A stretch of 64,000 bases of DNA from Myxocyprinus asiaticus (Eukaryota; Chordata; Actinopteri; Cypriniformes; Catostomidae): NCBI RefSeq assembly GCF_019703515.2, contig NC_059358.1, forward strand, positions 44,774,594 to 44,838,593, given 5' to 3'. A program made the translations under genes and the position numbers. This document shows, in pieces, positions 10,125 through 20,215 of this stretch (position 1 is its first letter; the number at the start of each line of letters is the position of its first letter). The notes beneath the pieces were generated by a model. It did not search any database. It had not been told where the DNA came from and worked only from the letters and a program-made list of their open reading frames with translations.

Positions 10125-13100
10125 ATGTTAATGAGCGTATTGTCTCTCTCCACGTGGAATGTGAATGGGTTGGGGCACCCCATAAAAAGAAGGAAGGTTA
10201 TTACTTTTCTTAAACATAAGAAATATGATATAGTATTTCTTCAAGAAACACATCTCTCCCCGCAGGAAGCTGAAAAATTTGGGAAGATATGGGGTGGACA
10301 CGTTTTCTTTAGTGCTGGCTCAAGTAAGAGCAAGGGAGTCATTATATTGATTAATAAACATCTACAATTCAAATGTCTCAAACAGACTAAAGATAAATTA
10401 GGGAGAGTCATTATTGTTTTAGCTGAAATTCAAGGGCAAAGGTTGAATTTGGCTAATATTTATGCACCTAACGCTGATGATCAGGGCTTTTTTTTATAGA
10501 TCTTGAAGGGATGCTGCAAATTGCTGGCACCCCTCATGATATAATATTGGGAGGAGACTTTAATCTTTTGATGGACTCAGTCCTTGCTCATAGTGAAACA
10601 GAAGTGCGTAAACCCCATAGGCAACACTGACGCTTCACAGGATGTGTAAAAATCTTGGTCTTACAAACATTTGGAGACTTTTGAACCCATCTGGTAGGGA
10701 CTATACATTTTTTTTTCCATCAGTCCATAAGATTTATTCCAGAATAATTTTTTTTTAAATCCAAATCCCTCATTTCATCTGTTGCTGATTGCTCAATTGG
10801 AAATATCTTAGTCTCAGATCATGCCCTGTTGAGTTTAGAGGTGTTGCCATATACAGAGAAAAAGAAATCATATAGTTGGCACCTTAATGTGTCCCTTTTG
10901 CAAAATCCTGATTTCCAACAAATGTTAAAGACTGAAATCAATGTTAATATGGAGACCAACTGGTCCTCAGTATCCTCTGTGGACGTGGCTTGAGAGGCAC
11001 TTAAGGCAGTTCTTAGGGGTCGGATAATACAGTATGCCTCATTCACCAAAAAATCCAAAGCACAAGAACTTGGAGTTGGAAGGAAATACAAAATCCAACA
11101 TTAAATGTGCTGAGGCAGAGCTGAAGCACCATATGTCATCTGATGGCCTCAGAGAATTAACCCGGTTGAAATATAGATAATAATATTTTGTAGCGGAAAG
11201 TGGAGTTTTGGTTATTCAGGGCAAGACAGTCATACTTTGAGTCGGGGGACAAAGCAGGAAAACTTTTGGCTAAATCTATAAAGCAGAGAGTGTCTTTTTC
11301 TACCATTCCCTCTGTGAAATCTGCGGGTGGTGAAATATTTACCTCGGCCATTGATATTAATAATGCATTTAAAGAATTCTACTTTGATCTCTATAGTTCC
11401 ACATCTTTGTCTACTGATGAAGATATTAGGAACTTTGTGGAACAATTAGACCTTCCTAAACTGACGACTGAGCAAAAATTTCTCTTGATTCTGTGATAAC
11501 CTTGGAGAAGCTTGATGAGGTAATTAAGGCCTTGCCTACAGGCAAGGCTCTGGGGCCTGACGGCTTTGCCTCTGAGTTTTTCAAATCTTATGCTACAAAA
11601 CTGGCTCCACTTTTGTTAGAAGTTTATACAAAATCATTAAAGAATGGAAAGCTTCCGCCAACCATGACACAAGCCCGGATCAGTCTGATTCTTAAAAAGG
11701 ACAAAGATCTAAGCGAGTTACCGCCCAATTTCCCTGATCCAGTTAGATGCAAACATTTTGTCAAAAATTCTGGCTAATCGATTAAGTTATGACATCACTT
11801 ATACATATAGATCAGGTGGGGTTTATTCGAGGTCGTAGCTCTTCTGATAATATTAGGAGTATTAGGGTTGCCCTCTTTCCCCATTATTGTTCTGTCTTGC
11901 CCTGGAACCATTAGCAGTCGCGATAAGAAAGGAGGATGATTTTCCAGGGGTGATTGCGGGAGGTATGGCGTATAAGCTTCTGCTTTACGCAGATGATATT
12001 TTATTATTCGCCTCCGACCCTACTAGATCTATGCCTTGCCTCCAGAGAATTATTAACTCCTTTTCCAAGTTCTCAGGATAGAAAGTCAATTGGTCTAAAT
12101 CCGAAGCTTTGGCTTTGACAGCATACTGTCCAGTAATGGCCTTCCAGCCGGGTGCCTTCCAGTGGCCCAAACAGGGAATTAAGTATTTGGGAATTTTATT
12201 CCCAGCAAATTTGTCTGATTTAGTCAGAGTTAATTTTGATCCCTTAATAAATTTTTCAAATGATATGGACAGGTGGGCTTCAATACATTTATCAATGATT
12301 GGGAAGGTTAATGTTATTAAAATGAACTGTATTCCAAAATTCAACTATATGCTACAGTCTCTCCCTGTAGATGTCCCCCTCTCTTATTTCAAGCAATTTG
12401 ATAGCATAGCAAAGTCCTTCATTTGGAATGGTAAGCGTTCCAGGTTAAATATTAATAAGTTACATAGGCCGATTGACAAAGGTGGGTTAGGCCTACCCAT
12501 GATTGTTTTATTATTATGCATTTGGTCTTAAACATTTGGCTTATTGTTTGCTCCCACCTGAGAGAGCCCCTCCCTGGTTTTGTATTAAAAGGAAAGGAAG
12601 TTCTTGCCCCTATCTCGCCACTGCAAAGCCTTTCAATTAAACTAGCCGGAGAGGTTAAGTTGCACCCTGTTATTTTGCTTTTGCACTCGATATGGACAAA
12701 AGTGTCCAGAGTGTTTAATTCTGATATTTATTTAAACGTAGCCTCGAGCATATGGTGAACCCTAAACTATGTATTAATAAGTCCCCTTTTTGTTGGTCAG
12801 ATTGGATTGTGAGGGGGGTTAATACACTTGGTGACCTATATGAGAGTGGAGTATTGAGACCTTTTGAAAATTTGGTTCAACATTTTGCCATTCCCAGATC
12901 TCAGTTTCATAAGTATTTACAGCTGCACCACCTACTCTGCACTGTTTTTGGGAGTGGCACGCAACCCCCCAGTGCAGCAGATACTCTGGTAGTGGTGATT
13001 GCTGCTTTTGGGAAGGGTCATGAGGCATCAGTGTATTACTCCCTGCTAATTCAGTGTCTGGGGGACGGAACTTTGAATTCTCTCAAAACATTATGGGAGA

Positions 13101-13687
13101 AAGATATAAACTTGACATTGGAGGAGGGGGTGTGGGCTAGGATCCTAAAAAATGTCAAATCTGCATCTAGAGATGCAAGGGTTCACCTTATGCAATTTAA
13201 GATTTTACATAGATTTTATTGGACCCCCTCTAGATTGTATAGGCTTGGTCTTAAAGACACACCCACCTGCTGGCGATGTTAATCAGAGGTTGAAGACATA
13301 ACTCATGTCTTTTGGGGGTGTGTTGAGATCCAGGAGTTCTGGTTGAAAGTTCAGAGTCTTATATGTGATGTATTGGGCACTCGGCTTTCACTTTGCCACA
13401 GACTCTGTATTTTGGGCGATGGGGTAGTCATCGACATTGAGAATCGGCACATAAAGAGTTGGGTCCTAACGAGTGTCATGATCGCCAGACAGGTTATTTT
13501 AAGGGGTTGGAGGTCAGTTGGAGCACCCTCATTTCATGAGTGGTGCTCGGAGATGGGGAGGGTGGCGGCCTTTGAGGAAGGGATGTATAGAAGGCTGGGA
13601 AATCTGGGGTTATTTGATAGGAAATGGGGCAGATATTTGGCCTTTTTGGAAGGCTTTCGGAGAGGGGTAGTGGAGAGGGATCTCTAG
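10125..13687 (+). pseudogene. L1-like ORF2 (endonuclease-RT), copy A
   Basis: ORF2 supplies the nicking endonuclease and reverse transcriptase for target-primed integration. The APE-type endonuclease opens at 10125/10131 with LSLSTWNVNGLGHPIKRRK, FLQETHLS and ANIYAPNADDQ, then degrades after a run of T at 10490. The linker (11200-11496) and RT follow: GPDGFASEFFKSYA and LILKKDKD at 11493-11777, then YADDILLF with catalytic tyrosine and both aspartates intact at 11986-12009. Roughly 300 bp of RT (the block before GCPLSPLLF) is missing at 11858-11870. The C-terminal domain (12752-13687) holds the CWRC...H...C zinc-knuckle region, here broken by TAA at 13280. At least six frame breaks are visible. 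Confidence 0.85.
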
Positions 13688-13934
13688 TTTTAAATATGTG
13701 TGTGCAATTTGATTGTTTTTTTTTTTGAAAATATGCTTTTTATTTTTATTATTTTTTTTGTGTGCGTGTTTTTTTTTTGTTTTTTTTTTATATATTTATG
13801 ACCACTGGGGTGAGTGTTTGTGTTGGGTGGGGGTGTTTGGAGGGAAGGATTTAATTGTACATAATTTGATTCCGCATTTTCTGTGATGTTTATTATATTT
13901 TGTTGAATGGAATCAATAAAAATGGTTAATATCA
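13688..13934 (+). other. L1 copy A 3' UTR with G-rich tract
   Basis: A T-rich segment leads to a G-rich tract at 13807-13848 with GGGG, GGG, GGGGG and GGG runs on the sense strand. The terminal TGGAATCAATAAAAATGG holds an AATAAA signal and is followed by a short A-containing tail at the duplication. The same terminal block ends copies E and, more diverged, B and C. Confidence 0.8.
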
Positions 13935-13951
13935 AAACATTGTGGCCCTGG
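13935..13951. repeat. 17-bp target-site duplication, right copy (L1 A)
   Basis: Exact repeat of 8193-8209, marking the 3' border of L1 copy A. Confidence 0.93.
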
Positions 13952-14031
13952 TCTTTGAATGGCTGCAGTAATGATTCAACTACTTTGGTGGCCAAGTCAG
14001 TGACACGCCCATCATGACTACCAGTGTAAAC
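13952..14031 (-). pseudogene. piggyBac transposase, middle piece
   Basis: A short piece of transposase coding sequence between the two insertions. On the minus strand it reads VYTGSHDGRVTDLATKVVES and continues through LLQPFKDQGHNV, joining in frame to 8209 after removal of the LINE. The tyrosine-threonine-glycine block directly follows the DFN block at 15695 once the LTR-like insert and one copy of AAAC are removed. No stop lies within this piece. Confidence 0.85.
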
Positions 14032-14434
14032 TGTAAGGGGGAAGTCACCCACTGGTCCAAGGATGGTATCCAGTGGCGTGGCTGAAGGTCTCCTGCGTGT
14101 TCTGTCTTATCATGCGTGACATTAAATAATACTTTTATTATTTGATTTGAGATCCATGTTTTATTAATCTTATCATTAATTCTTTTCTTTATTTCATCAG
14201 ACTCCAATTATGAAAAAACCTCGTTGATGTATCTATGCTCTGAATTTAAGTTTTGTATCTTATTATTTTTAAATTCTCTCTTCTAGACTGCATTTGTTAT
14301 TTCAATGTTATTTGGGTCCTGTGCTGGCCGGACACAGGTCCTTTAACTACAAATTCATCAGTTTCAGATATTAGTAAGTTTTAGACTTAGTTTAGTTTTA
14401 GACTAAAATTAGTAAGTTCATATAGATTCTCGAC

Positions 14435-14639
14435 TAAGTTCTGTTTTACAGATTCTCGGTCCTACCCTTAGTATTCCCATTTAATTCTATTTGGCTAAGT
14501 TCTATTATACATTCTCGGTTTACCATTTAGCCCCAGTCAATTAAGTTCTGTTTTACAGATTCTCGGTCCTACCCTTAGTATTCCCGTTTAATCCTACTTG
14601 GCTAAGTTCTATTATAGATTCTCGGTTTACCATTTAGCC
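14435..14639. repeat. two tandem ~98-bp units inside the LTR
   Basis: Units at 14435-14532 and 14542-14639 start TAAGTTCTGTTTTACAGATT and end TTTACCATTTAGCC, with only a few differences; the repeat period is 107 bp. Each unit also contains a shorter internal echo of TAAGTTCT...ATTCTCGG. Confidence 0.9.
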
Positions 14640-14868
14640 TTTTACATACTTAACTAATGGGTTACTTCTGAAGTAGCTTAATTAAGCCAACTCTGACCAT
14701 AGATTTGTAGTTAATAAGAAATATACTAGAAAACAGTCCTTCAGAATGAATCATAATTTATTTACCAGGTAATAGTAATACATTCAAACAATCCAATTAA
14801 AATAATAAATCAAACTCAAAGCTATCAGTGAACCAAGCATAATAATATGATTAAAGTTGCATTCCATT

Positions 14869-15113
14869 CAAACATTTACCAAACATAAGTAATACAAATT
14901 GCAATTACCTGGTAGAGAAAAAACTACACACAATGTTTACTGTGTGGATCTTCTGGCTACAGAGAGATTTTGATAAATATAAACTACATGCAGCAGTACA
15001 GCATGGGAGATCTGCTTACAGATTCCTTCAAACATTTATCAATAATAAGAAATACCTGGTAGAGAGAAACTACATGCAAACGGTAAAGCATGGGAGATCT
15101 GGCCTACAGATTC
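14869..15113. repeat. imperfect repeats inside the LTR
   Basis: A block with ACCTGGTAGAG followed by AAACTACA is present at about 14905 and again at 15053. A second block with AGCATGGGAGATCTG and CTACAGATTCC/TTACAGATTCC occurs at about 14999 and 15085. The repeats interleave, indicating serial duplication. Confidence 0.8.
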
Positions 15114-15691
15114 CCCGAGCTTCTCTGCTATCCTTCCTTAAGTACCAAATGATTCCATTGTTATTTCAGATGTGCGTGTTTGATGTTATTTAGGATTTGG
15201 TTTACAATTTAGGGAGTTGTAAGTCGACCTTTGATTGAGTAGGTTGTTTGATGTTTACAAAGAATACACCTAATCTGCATACAGCATCTGGTCTCTGTGT
15301 GAGACTTGGGAGGGGCATGCCCTGGATAGAATACTGTATTTTACTAAGTTCTTAAATCTTACTTGTGATTGGACTTTGCTGAAAGGGAATGGGACTGTTT
15401 TACCAGTTGCACTGAGACCTCTTGAATGATACCAAACATGTATGATCAGAAAACCTTTTACATTACAGAACAGGTTAAGTCATAACTTAGTTTTTAGTGT
15501 CCTTAAAGTGACATAAGGTGAGAGAGAGAGAGCAGATGTGAGTGTGATTTGCGTTTTATGGTCCCCAATTAGTGGGGTGTGTTTTCTCAGGTGGAGATGC
15601 TCCTCTGTGTGAGAGTTTTATGATGTTGGTTCTCGCAGAGTTCTTTGACTTTCCTGGAAGTGATGCAGATAATTTTTGTGACATTCTTACA

Positions 15692-16440
15692 AAACATTAA
15701 AGTCGAGAGTATACCCCAAATCTGATGTTGCAATTACCGATAATTTAAAACCCCACTGAGTAGGCTTGCCCTTCATGTATTGTTTAAATCCTGACCGAGC
15801 ATTAGACTTGACCATATGTTCATCTGTTGCAAGATTTTGGTTAGGCTGAAAGAGCTGCTGGCATTTTTGTTTGAGGTGGTCCATAAGATAATGCAACTTC
15901 CTAAGGCGATCCTGATTATACTCTGTGGTAGGGTCTACAACATGTAGAGCTGCTAAAAGAGCATTGTGGCGGTCACACGACATAAATCCCCTCGCGCCCA
16001 CGAGCCCTGAAGTGACTTGGTTCCCCAATGACGATGGGAATCAGGGAGAGTTGAAAACCCCATGTAAATGAGCAACCCAAGAAATGTGTAACATTCATTG
16101 GGGGTCACCGCCATTCCAAGCTCCTTGGTAGCTGGAATATGACGGACAGTTTAGGACAAGCTCCCACCCCTGACGGTTTGTAAAGCTGCATATCTCAGCA
16201 ACTACTGCCTGAGTAAAAAAACAGCATGAAAAAGTCAATTTCTCGCAACATCATATTGGAGGTTGACCACACAGCCTGATGCACGCTACCCAAGTCAATA
16301 CCAAATGGATGGCTAGGCTTAAATGGGAGAGGTTTTGGTTCCTGTGAATCAATGTCAGAGTACGAGGGAGAAGAAACAGAGTCAGGGAAGCGTTTACGCT
16401 TTCTAGCTGACTTGGGACCTGTGCGAGAATGGCTAGCCAT
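15692..16440 (-). pseudogene. piggyBac transposase, N-terminal half
   Basis: The transposase starts at the methionine codon 16438-16440 (MASHSRTGPKSARKRKRF, a basic nuclear-localisation-like stretch), followed by an acidic/serine region. After a stop at about 16195 and two frame changes near 16030-16190, the frame gives KCQQLFQPNQNLATDEHMVK, which carries the first catalytic aspartate of the DDD triad (codon 15822-15824). It ends in LSVIATSDLGYTLDFNV at the LTR-like insertion. Together with the pieces at 13952-14031 and 7329-8209 it makes one broken transposase of roughly 550-600 residues, a usual piggyBac length. Confidence 0.82.
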
Positions 16441-16523
16441 ACCCAAAATAATAAGAGTAACAGTGTTAATGTTACTGTGAGTATCAGTCATATGAGAAAT
16501 AAAAACAAACAATACATACACGT

Positions 16524-16757
16524 TCATATATACCCAGCTGATGGTCTTGGCTGGGGATCAGGTTCCATCTCATCCTCCATCTCCTCGTGGTCCAGGTCTT
16601 CCTGCAGTAGTTCCTGGTCCAGCAGATCTTCCTCCTGTGTGCTCATGCCCTCATGAGCCATGTCCTCCTCTGCTATGAACCTAAGCTCATCAGCAGTCAG
16701 CTGCCTCCTCCTCTTGAGGGTGCTGAGAAGGGAGCCATAGTCTCTATCCGTCTCTAC
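16524..16757 (-). pseudogene. possible acidic 5' exon of the piggyBac gene
   Basis: This open stretch reads LLSTLKRRRQLTADELRFIA and then a run rich in Glu and Asp, ending at a stop by 16524. Vertebrate PGBD genes often have an acidic N-terminal segment. A polypyrimidine run and TTGTAG directly upstream (minus strand, about 16758-16772) resemble a splice acceptor. A GAG/GTAAGACAAG sequence at about 17570 resembles a donor, which would put an intron of about 0.8 kb between them. Splicing is inferred, not shown. Confidence 0.4.
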
Positions 16758-17120
16758 AACAGAAAAAAAAAGTACAACAATTGGTAGCCAGCAGTGTGTT
16801 CTTCACAAATCCATACACTGAATAGTCACCAAAGGCTTGCAGACTAAGCAGAATGTCCAACTGCAGACAGCCCTCTCACACTTTCCCTGTGAACAGGAAG
16901 CTACACACAATCTAAAATCATGTCTGTGTGATGGATGGGTAAGGCTAACTGCTAAATTATATAAAAGATATCTACCATTTTTTATATTACATGGGAAAAT
17001 CAACAAGCTAGATAACTTATCTAACTAGCAGGCCAGTTTCCAGGCAGGTCTGAACAGCGTAAAAAAAAATGGTCTGAACAGCATCTGCTCTCTACCTCAC
17101 ATTACTTCAGGCGGATTTTT

Positions 17121-17525
17121 CACAAGCGACAAAACTGGCAAAAAAGTTATTGATATTTAGTTAAATATTTACATAGTATTGCTAGCTAATATATATTTAG
17201 CAAGTTTCACAGAAACTGCCAAAAAACTTTATATAAAAATAAGAGGCTCGCTGATGACGGTCACCTCAATTTTTCCGAAATGCTTCGTAACTGAAAAGGT
17301 TTGACTATCTTCCACAAGTGACAAAATTGGCCAAAAAAGTTATTGATATTTAGCTAAAAATGTACATAGTATTGCTAACTAATGTTTATTTAGCAAGTTT
17401 CACAGAAATTTGCTTAAAGATAGAGGCTAGCTGCCTGTCCGATGAATGCCGACGGTCATGTCATTTTTTCCAGAAATAACTAGCATTACTCCTACAAATA
17501 AGTGCTTCGTAACTACAACGTTTTC
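17121..17525. repeat. two tandem ~195-bp units in the piggyBac 5' region
   Basis: CACAAG-GACAAAA-TGGC and TTATTGATATTTAG at 17121-17160 recur at 17313-17350. The following block with TATTTAGCAAGTTTCACAGA and, further on, a GACGGTCA...GCTTCGTAACT block recur too. The repeats lie between the TIR and the first coding part, where a promoter or intron would be. Confidence 0.8.
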
Positions 17526-17849
17526 ACTTTCAATAGACAACACTGACAACACATGATAAATAACTTGTCTTACCTCGAAAGATCGCCTCAGTTTTCAATT
17601 TGAAGCAGTAAATCCAACACTGGAGGTTACCTCCCGTGATACCCTCTCTGACTCCGCTCAGGCAAATGGAAGATGACGATGATGACGATACATTTATTAT
17701 TCACGCCCAGTAACCCCTTAACCAATCATATATGCTTTCAGCTTATACTGTCATGAGTATCTGGCAGTTTTCAGAAATAAAAATCGGTGATTGGACGGCG
17801 AAGATACTGAGACAGGAACCATGGGAATAATTGTTCCCAAATTTGAATG

Positions 17850-17869
17850 CTCAGGCTGGGAAGGGTTAA
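17850..17869 (-). repeat. piggyBac right terminal inverted repeat
   Basis: The reverse complement reads TTAACCCTTCCCAGCCTGAG, pairing with the left repeat at 6576. The outer four bases are the second copy of the TTAA target. Confidence 0.9.
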
Positions 17870-20207
17870 GGAGGTGTAGTTGAACAGTTGGATATAATTA
17901 TAAGTAGGATATTACCGTGTATAATCAGTAATTTTACTGTTTAATTTTATTTATTTATTTTTACTAAATTCACAAACCTTTTAAAAGCATGTTTTTCCTT
18001 TGTCATTATGGGGCTTTACATATTCACTGATGGCAAATTATTGGTTCAAATCACTTATTTATTTAGCTAGATGCTGACACATATGGTACAATTGTATGAC
18101 AATTCATTGACTCACTTTTAGGTTCATACAGTACATATAAAAACTTCTGCGGCAGCTTCGGCTGTACTTTCCTTGCCATTTTTCTACAACTAAAAAATAC
18201 AAATAAGAATAATTGAAAAGCATCACAAACTCCTCTAGTGGCATACATTAATTATGATTTTGCACACTATTCAAGACAGATAGTATGCAAATTAAGATGC
18301 ATACTAGTGATCCTTCTGTAGTACAAACTCAAATCTTTGCTCTCCACCTCTCCATTCGCTGGGCACTTACAATCGTTTTAAACAGTCTTAACCAGCTAAT
18401 TGGGATCCATCTGCAAATTTTAATCAATTATGCCCAAACAAGCAATCAGCATTTAGGCCAATTAGTCACACCTGTGACACATAACACGTTTGGTTCCTGC
18501 TGTGTTAAATGCATAAACATGTATAGAGCATATCACAGGTACAAGTGCCTTATTAGAGCTAAAATAATAAGTGGCACACTGGTTTTACGGCTATATTTTC
18601 TAAGTAGGAGTCTGAATCAGCCCTGCCTCTCTTTCCAAATCAGTGCACACTTGCAAATACATTAACTAGACTCAGTAAAAATGAGTGTTTTAGTTGAGAA
18701 TGCATCACGAGGATCATGCTAACAAATAAACAGTGCCATCATGAAAGCTGAAAATATAAATAATTTGTCTTCATTTTATATGATGGGTTCACATATCAAA
18801 ATCTGAAACAGATTAGAGACAATTGGGTGGTAAGTCAAGTGGTGCTATAAGCGACACAGACACAGCTAACATCACCTTGAAGGTCCCATCCACTTAATGA
18901 TCTCATGCATCTTCTACTTTTTGCCTAAATCAATAGGTTTTGTTATGGACTCTGGCACATTACTTAAAGTAATTGCTGACAGTTAACAGTTATGTCTTCC
19001 TAATACCACTGGACAGCTGTATGATGGATTGTGAGGTTCAGTATAAAAAAAGAAAAGAAACGGGAAGTCTTTAAAACAAATGACATTCAGAAATGACAAG
19101 GTGCAGGGAAACCTCTTCATCAGCCTGTCATTGGCAAGAGGGTTTATAATACATGGAGAGAGCTATCTGTTAGCATTCCCATTCATCTCAATAGCAGTTG
19201 CTCAGATGGCGCATGTACCCCCTGGCAGTAGGTGAACTAAATGCTGCCATCTTTGCTTATGAGGTGAACGTCCTTAAAGTGCAGCTTCCACAATCCACAG
19301 GTCACCTTATTTTGCACTACGCAATACACTGTTAATCTTCAGTGTCAGAGCTAAATGTACACCCAGCCTAAAATAGCAAAGCAAAGTGTCTGTTCAGTGC
19401 TATAATACTGTAGGTTCCGATGGCTTCTGTGTAGTTTATGAAGAAAATAAATAAGGTTTCTTACCTAAAAATATTCCCTAGAAGAGAGGAGTTTTTTGTG
19501 GCTGGTGCAATTTGTCTGAAAAGCTTTAATAAGTTTAATAATTGAAGTGCCACATGCAATTAGGTTCTGCCACCCCACAATAGAACAGCAGAAGTTTCAG
19601 TACCTTACTACAGACATGTCATCTCTGTGCCAATCCATCAGCATGCAGATTAAAATGTAGCATTGGACTGAGGATGGAAGCCTCTGCCAGTAGCCCTCTA
19701 AGCAGATTTGAGGGTGCGGGTCCTTGGATGAGAAAATCTTCTCCAACCAAAATGTTGATTAAAGCCGGCAGCTGTGTTTCATGCTGTGCCAGGCATCTGC
19801 ATGAGTCCCCCATGACTCTATCCTCTATCTTCCATCCTTCTCTCTCCTTTAAAACTTCAAAAAGCTGGGGCAATTGTCCAGAGAGTCAAAGTGAACCAAA
19901 GCGAGCAGCGTCTTCACTCAGAGACAACCTCCCTCAATCACGTTTCAGAAATGAGCCTTGCTACACTTCCATGGCCTGTCCCATCAATTACAGCCAACTT
20001 CTCAGAGGTTTCCTGGCACTGAATGCATTTGTGAACTTAATGGTTCATTAAAGAGCACACCTGGTTTGCCTGAGTAAATTACCGTCAAGGAGATCAAAGG
20101 GAAGTATTGACAAAGATGAGGCATGTCTGAGCATGTAAGAATTGGAATTAATGTGTGCTTAATTGGATGTGGTTTGCAGTTTCAGGACTTCTTCCTATAT
20201 GGTGATT
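17870..20207. other. unique-looking AT-rich DNA, no gene
   Basis: No ORF has recognisable domain content and no transposon end is obvious. Longer ORFs at 18285-18665 and 19674-20051 have cysteine/histidine-rich or low-complexity composition without family motifs. The relative lack of repeats makes parts of this stretch candidates for conserved non-coding sequence, which would need alignment to other fish. Confidence 0.5.
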
Positions 20208-20215
20208 CTCTAGAT
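20208..20215. repeat. 8-bp target-site duplication, left (hAT 2)
   Basis: CTCTAGAT is repeated exactly at 22795-22802; 8 bp is the duplication length expected for hAT elements. Confidence 0.9.

Larger units (their letters stand above)
8210..13934 (+). mobile_element. L1/Tx1-like LINE, copy A
   Basis: A near full-length non-LTR retrotransposon inserted in the piggyBac transposase gene, flanked by a perfect 17-bp target-site duplication (8193-8209 and 13935-13951). Structure: a 136-bp 5' UTR, ORF1 of the L1 RNA-binding type, an inter-ORF region of about 1 kb, ORF2 with endonuclease and reverse transcriptase, and a 3' UTR with a G-rich tract and an AATAAA signal close to the end. The 5' end is shared with copies C and B/D, including an almost invariant GAGCTCTGCGCACTTTGCTA. 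ORF1 has a frameshift; ORF2 has many stops and an internal deletion near 11858-11870, so the copy is dead. Confidence 0.9.
14032..15691. mobile_element. solo LTR-like insertion with TG...CA ends
   Basis: A 1,660-bp sequence beginning TGTAAG and ending CTTACA: a 6-bp perfect inverted terminus with the TG...CA form of retroviral and LTR-retrotransposon termini. It is flanked by a direct 4-bp repeat AAAC (14028-14031 and 15692-15695). Removing it with one AAAC restores the piggyBac reading frame exactly. There is no gag, pol or env coding text inside, so it looks like a solo LTR left by recombination. A 4-bp duplication suggests a retrovirus-like (ERV) integrase, but this is inference. It contains two sets of internal tandem repeats. 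Orientation is uncertain. Confidence 0.7.
6576..17869 (-). mobile_element. piggyBac element with TTAA ends, carrying two insertions
   Basis: Both borders are TTAA, the obligate piggyBac target: 6576-6579 and 17866-17869. Just inside each border lies a 20-bp inverted repeat (TTAACCCTT-nnn-AGCCTGAG) matching in 17 of 20 positions. Between them, in minus orientation, are pieces of a piggyBac (PGBD-type) transposase carrying all three expected catalytic aspartates. The span is 11.3 kb only because an L1-like LINE (8210-13934) and a 1.66-kb LTR-like sequence (14032-15691) inserted into the gene. Without these and their duplicated target sites the element is about 3.9 kb. It is inactive through stops, frameshifts and the insertions. 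Confidence 0.9.

Noticed and set aside
14032..15691. Intron in the piggyBac transposase (minus strand GTAAGAATG donor and CCCCCTTACAG acceptor)
   Set aside because: Splicing at these sites puts the downstream exon out of frame with the VYTG block. An insertion flanked by AAAC with TG...CA ends restores the frame exactly, so an LTR insertion explains the data better.
18285..18665. 126-codon ORF
   Set aside because: No domain, low-complexity hydrophobic content and no homologous text elsewhere; most likely a chance ORF.
19674..20051. 125-codon ORF overlapping an 84-codon ORF on the other strand
   Set aside because: Neither frame shows a family motif, and ORFs of this length arise by chance in moderately GC-rich stretches.
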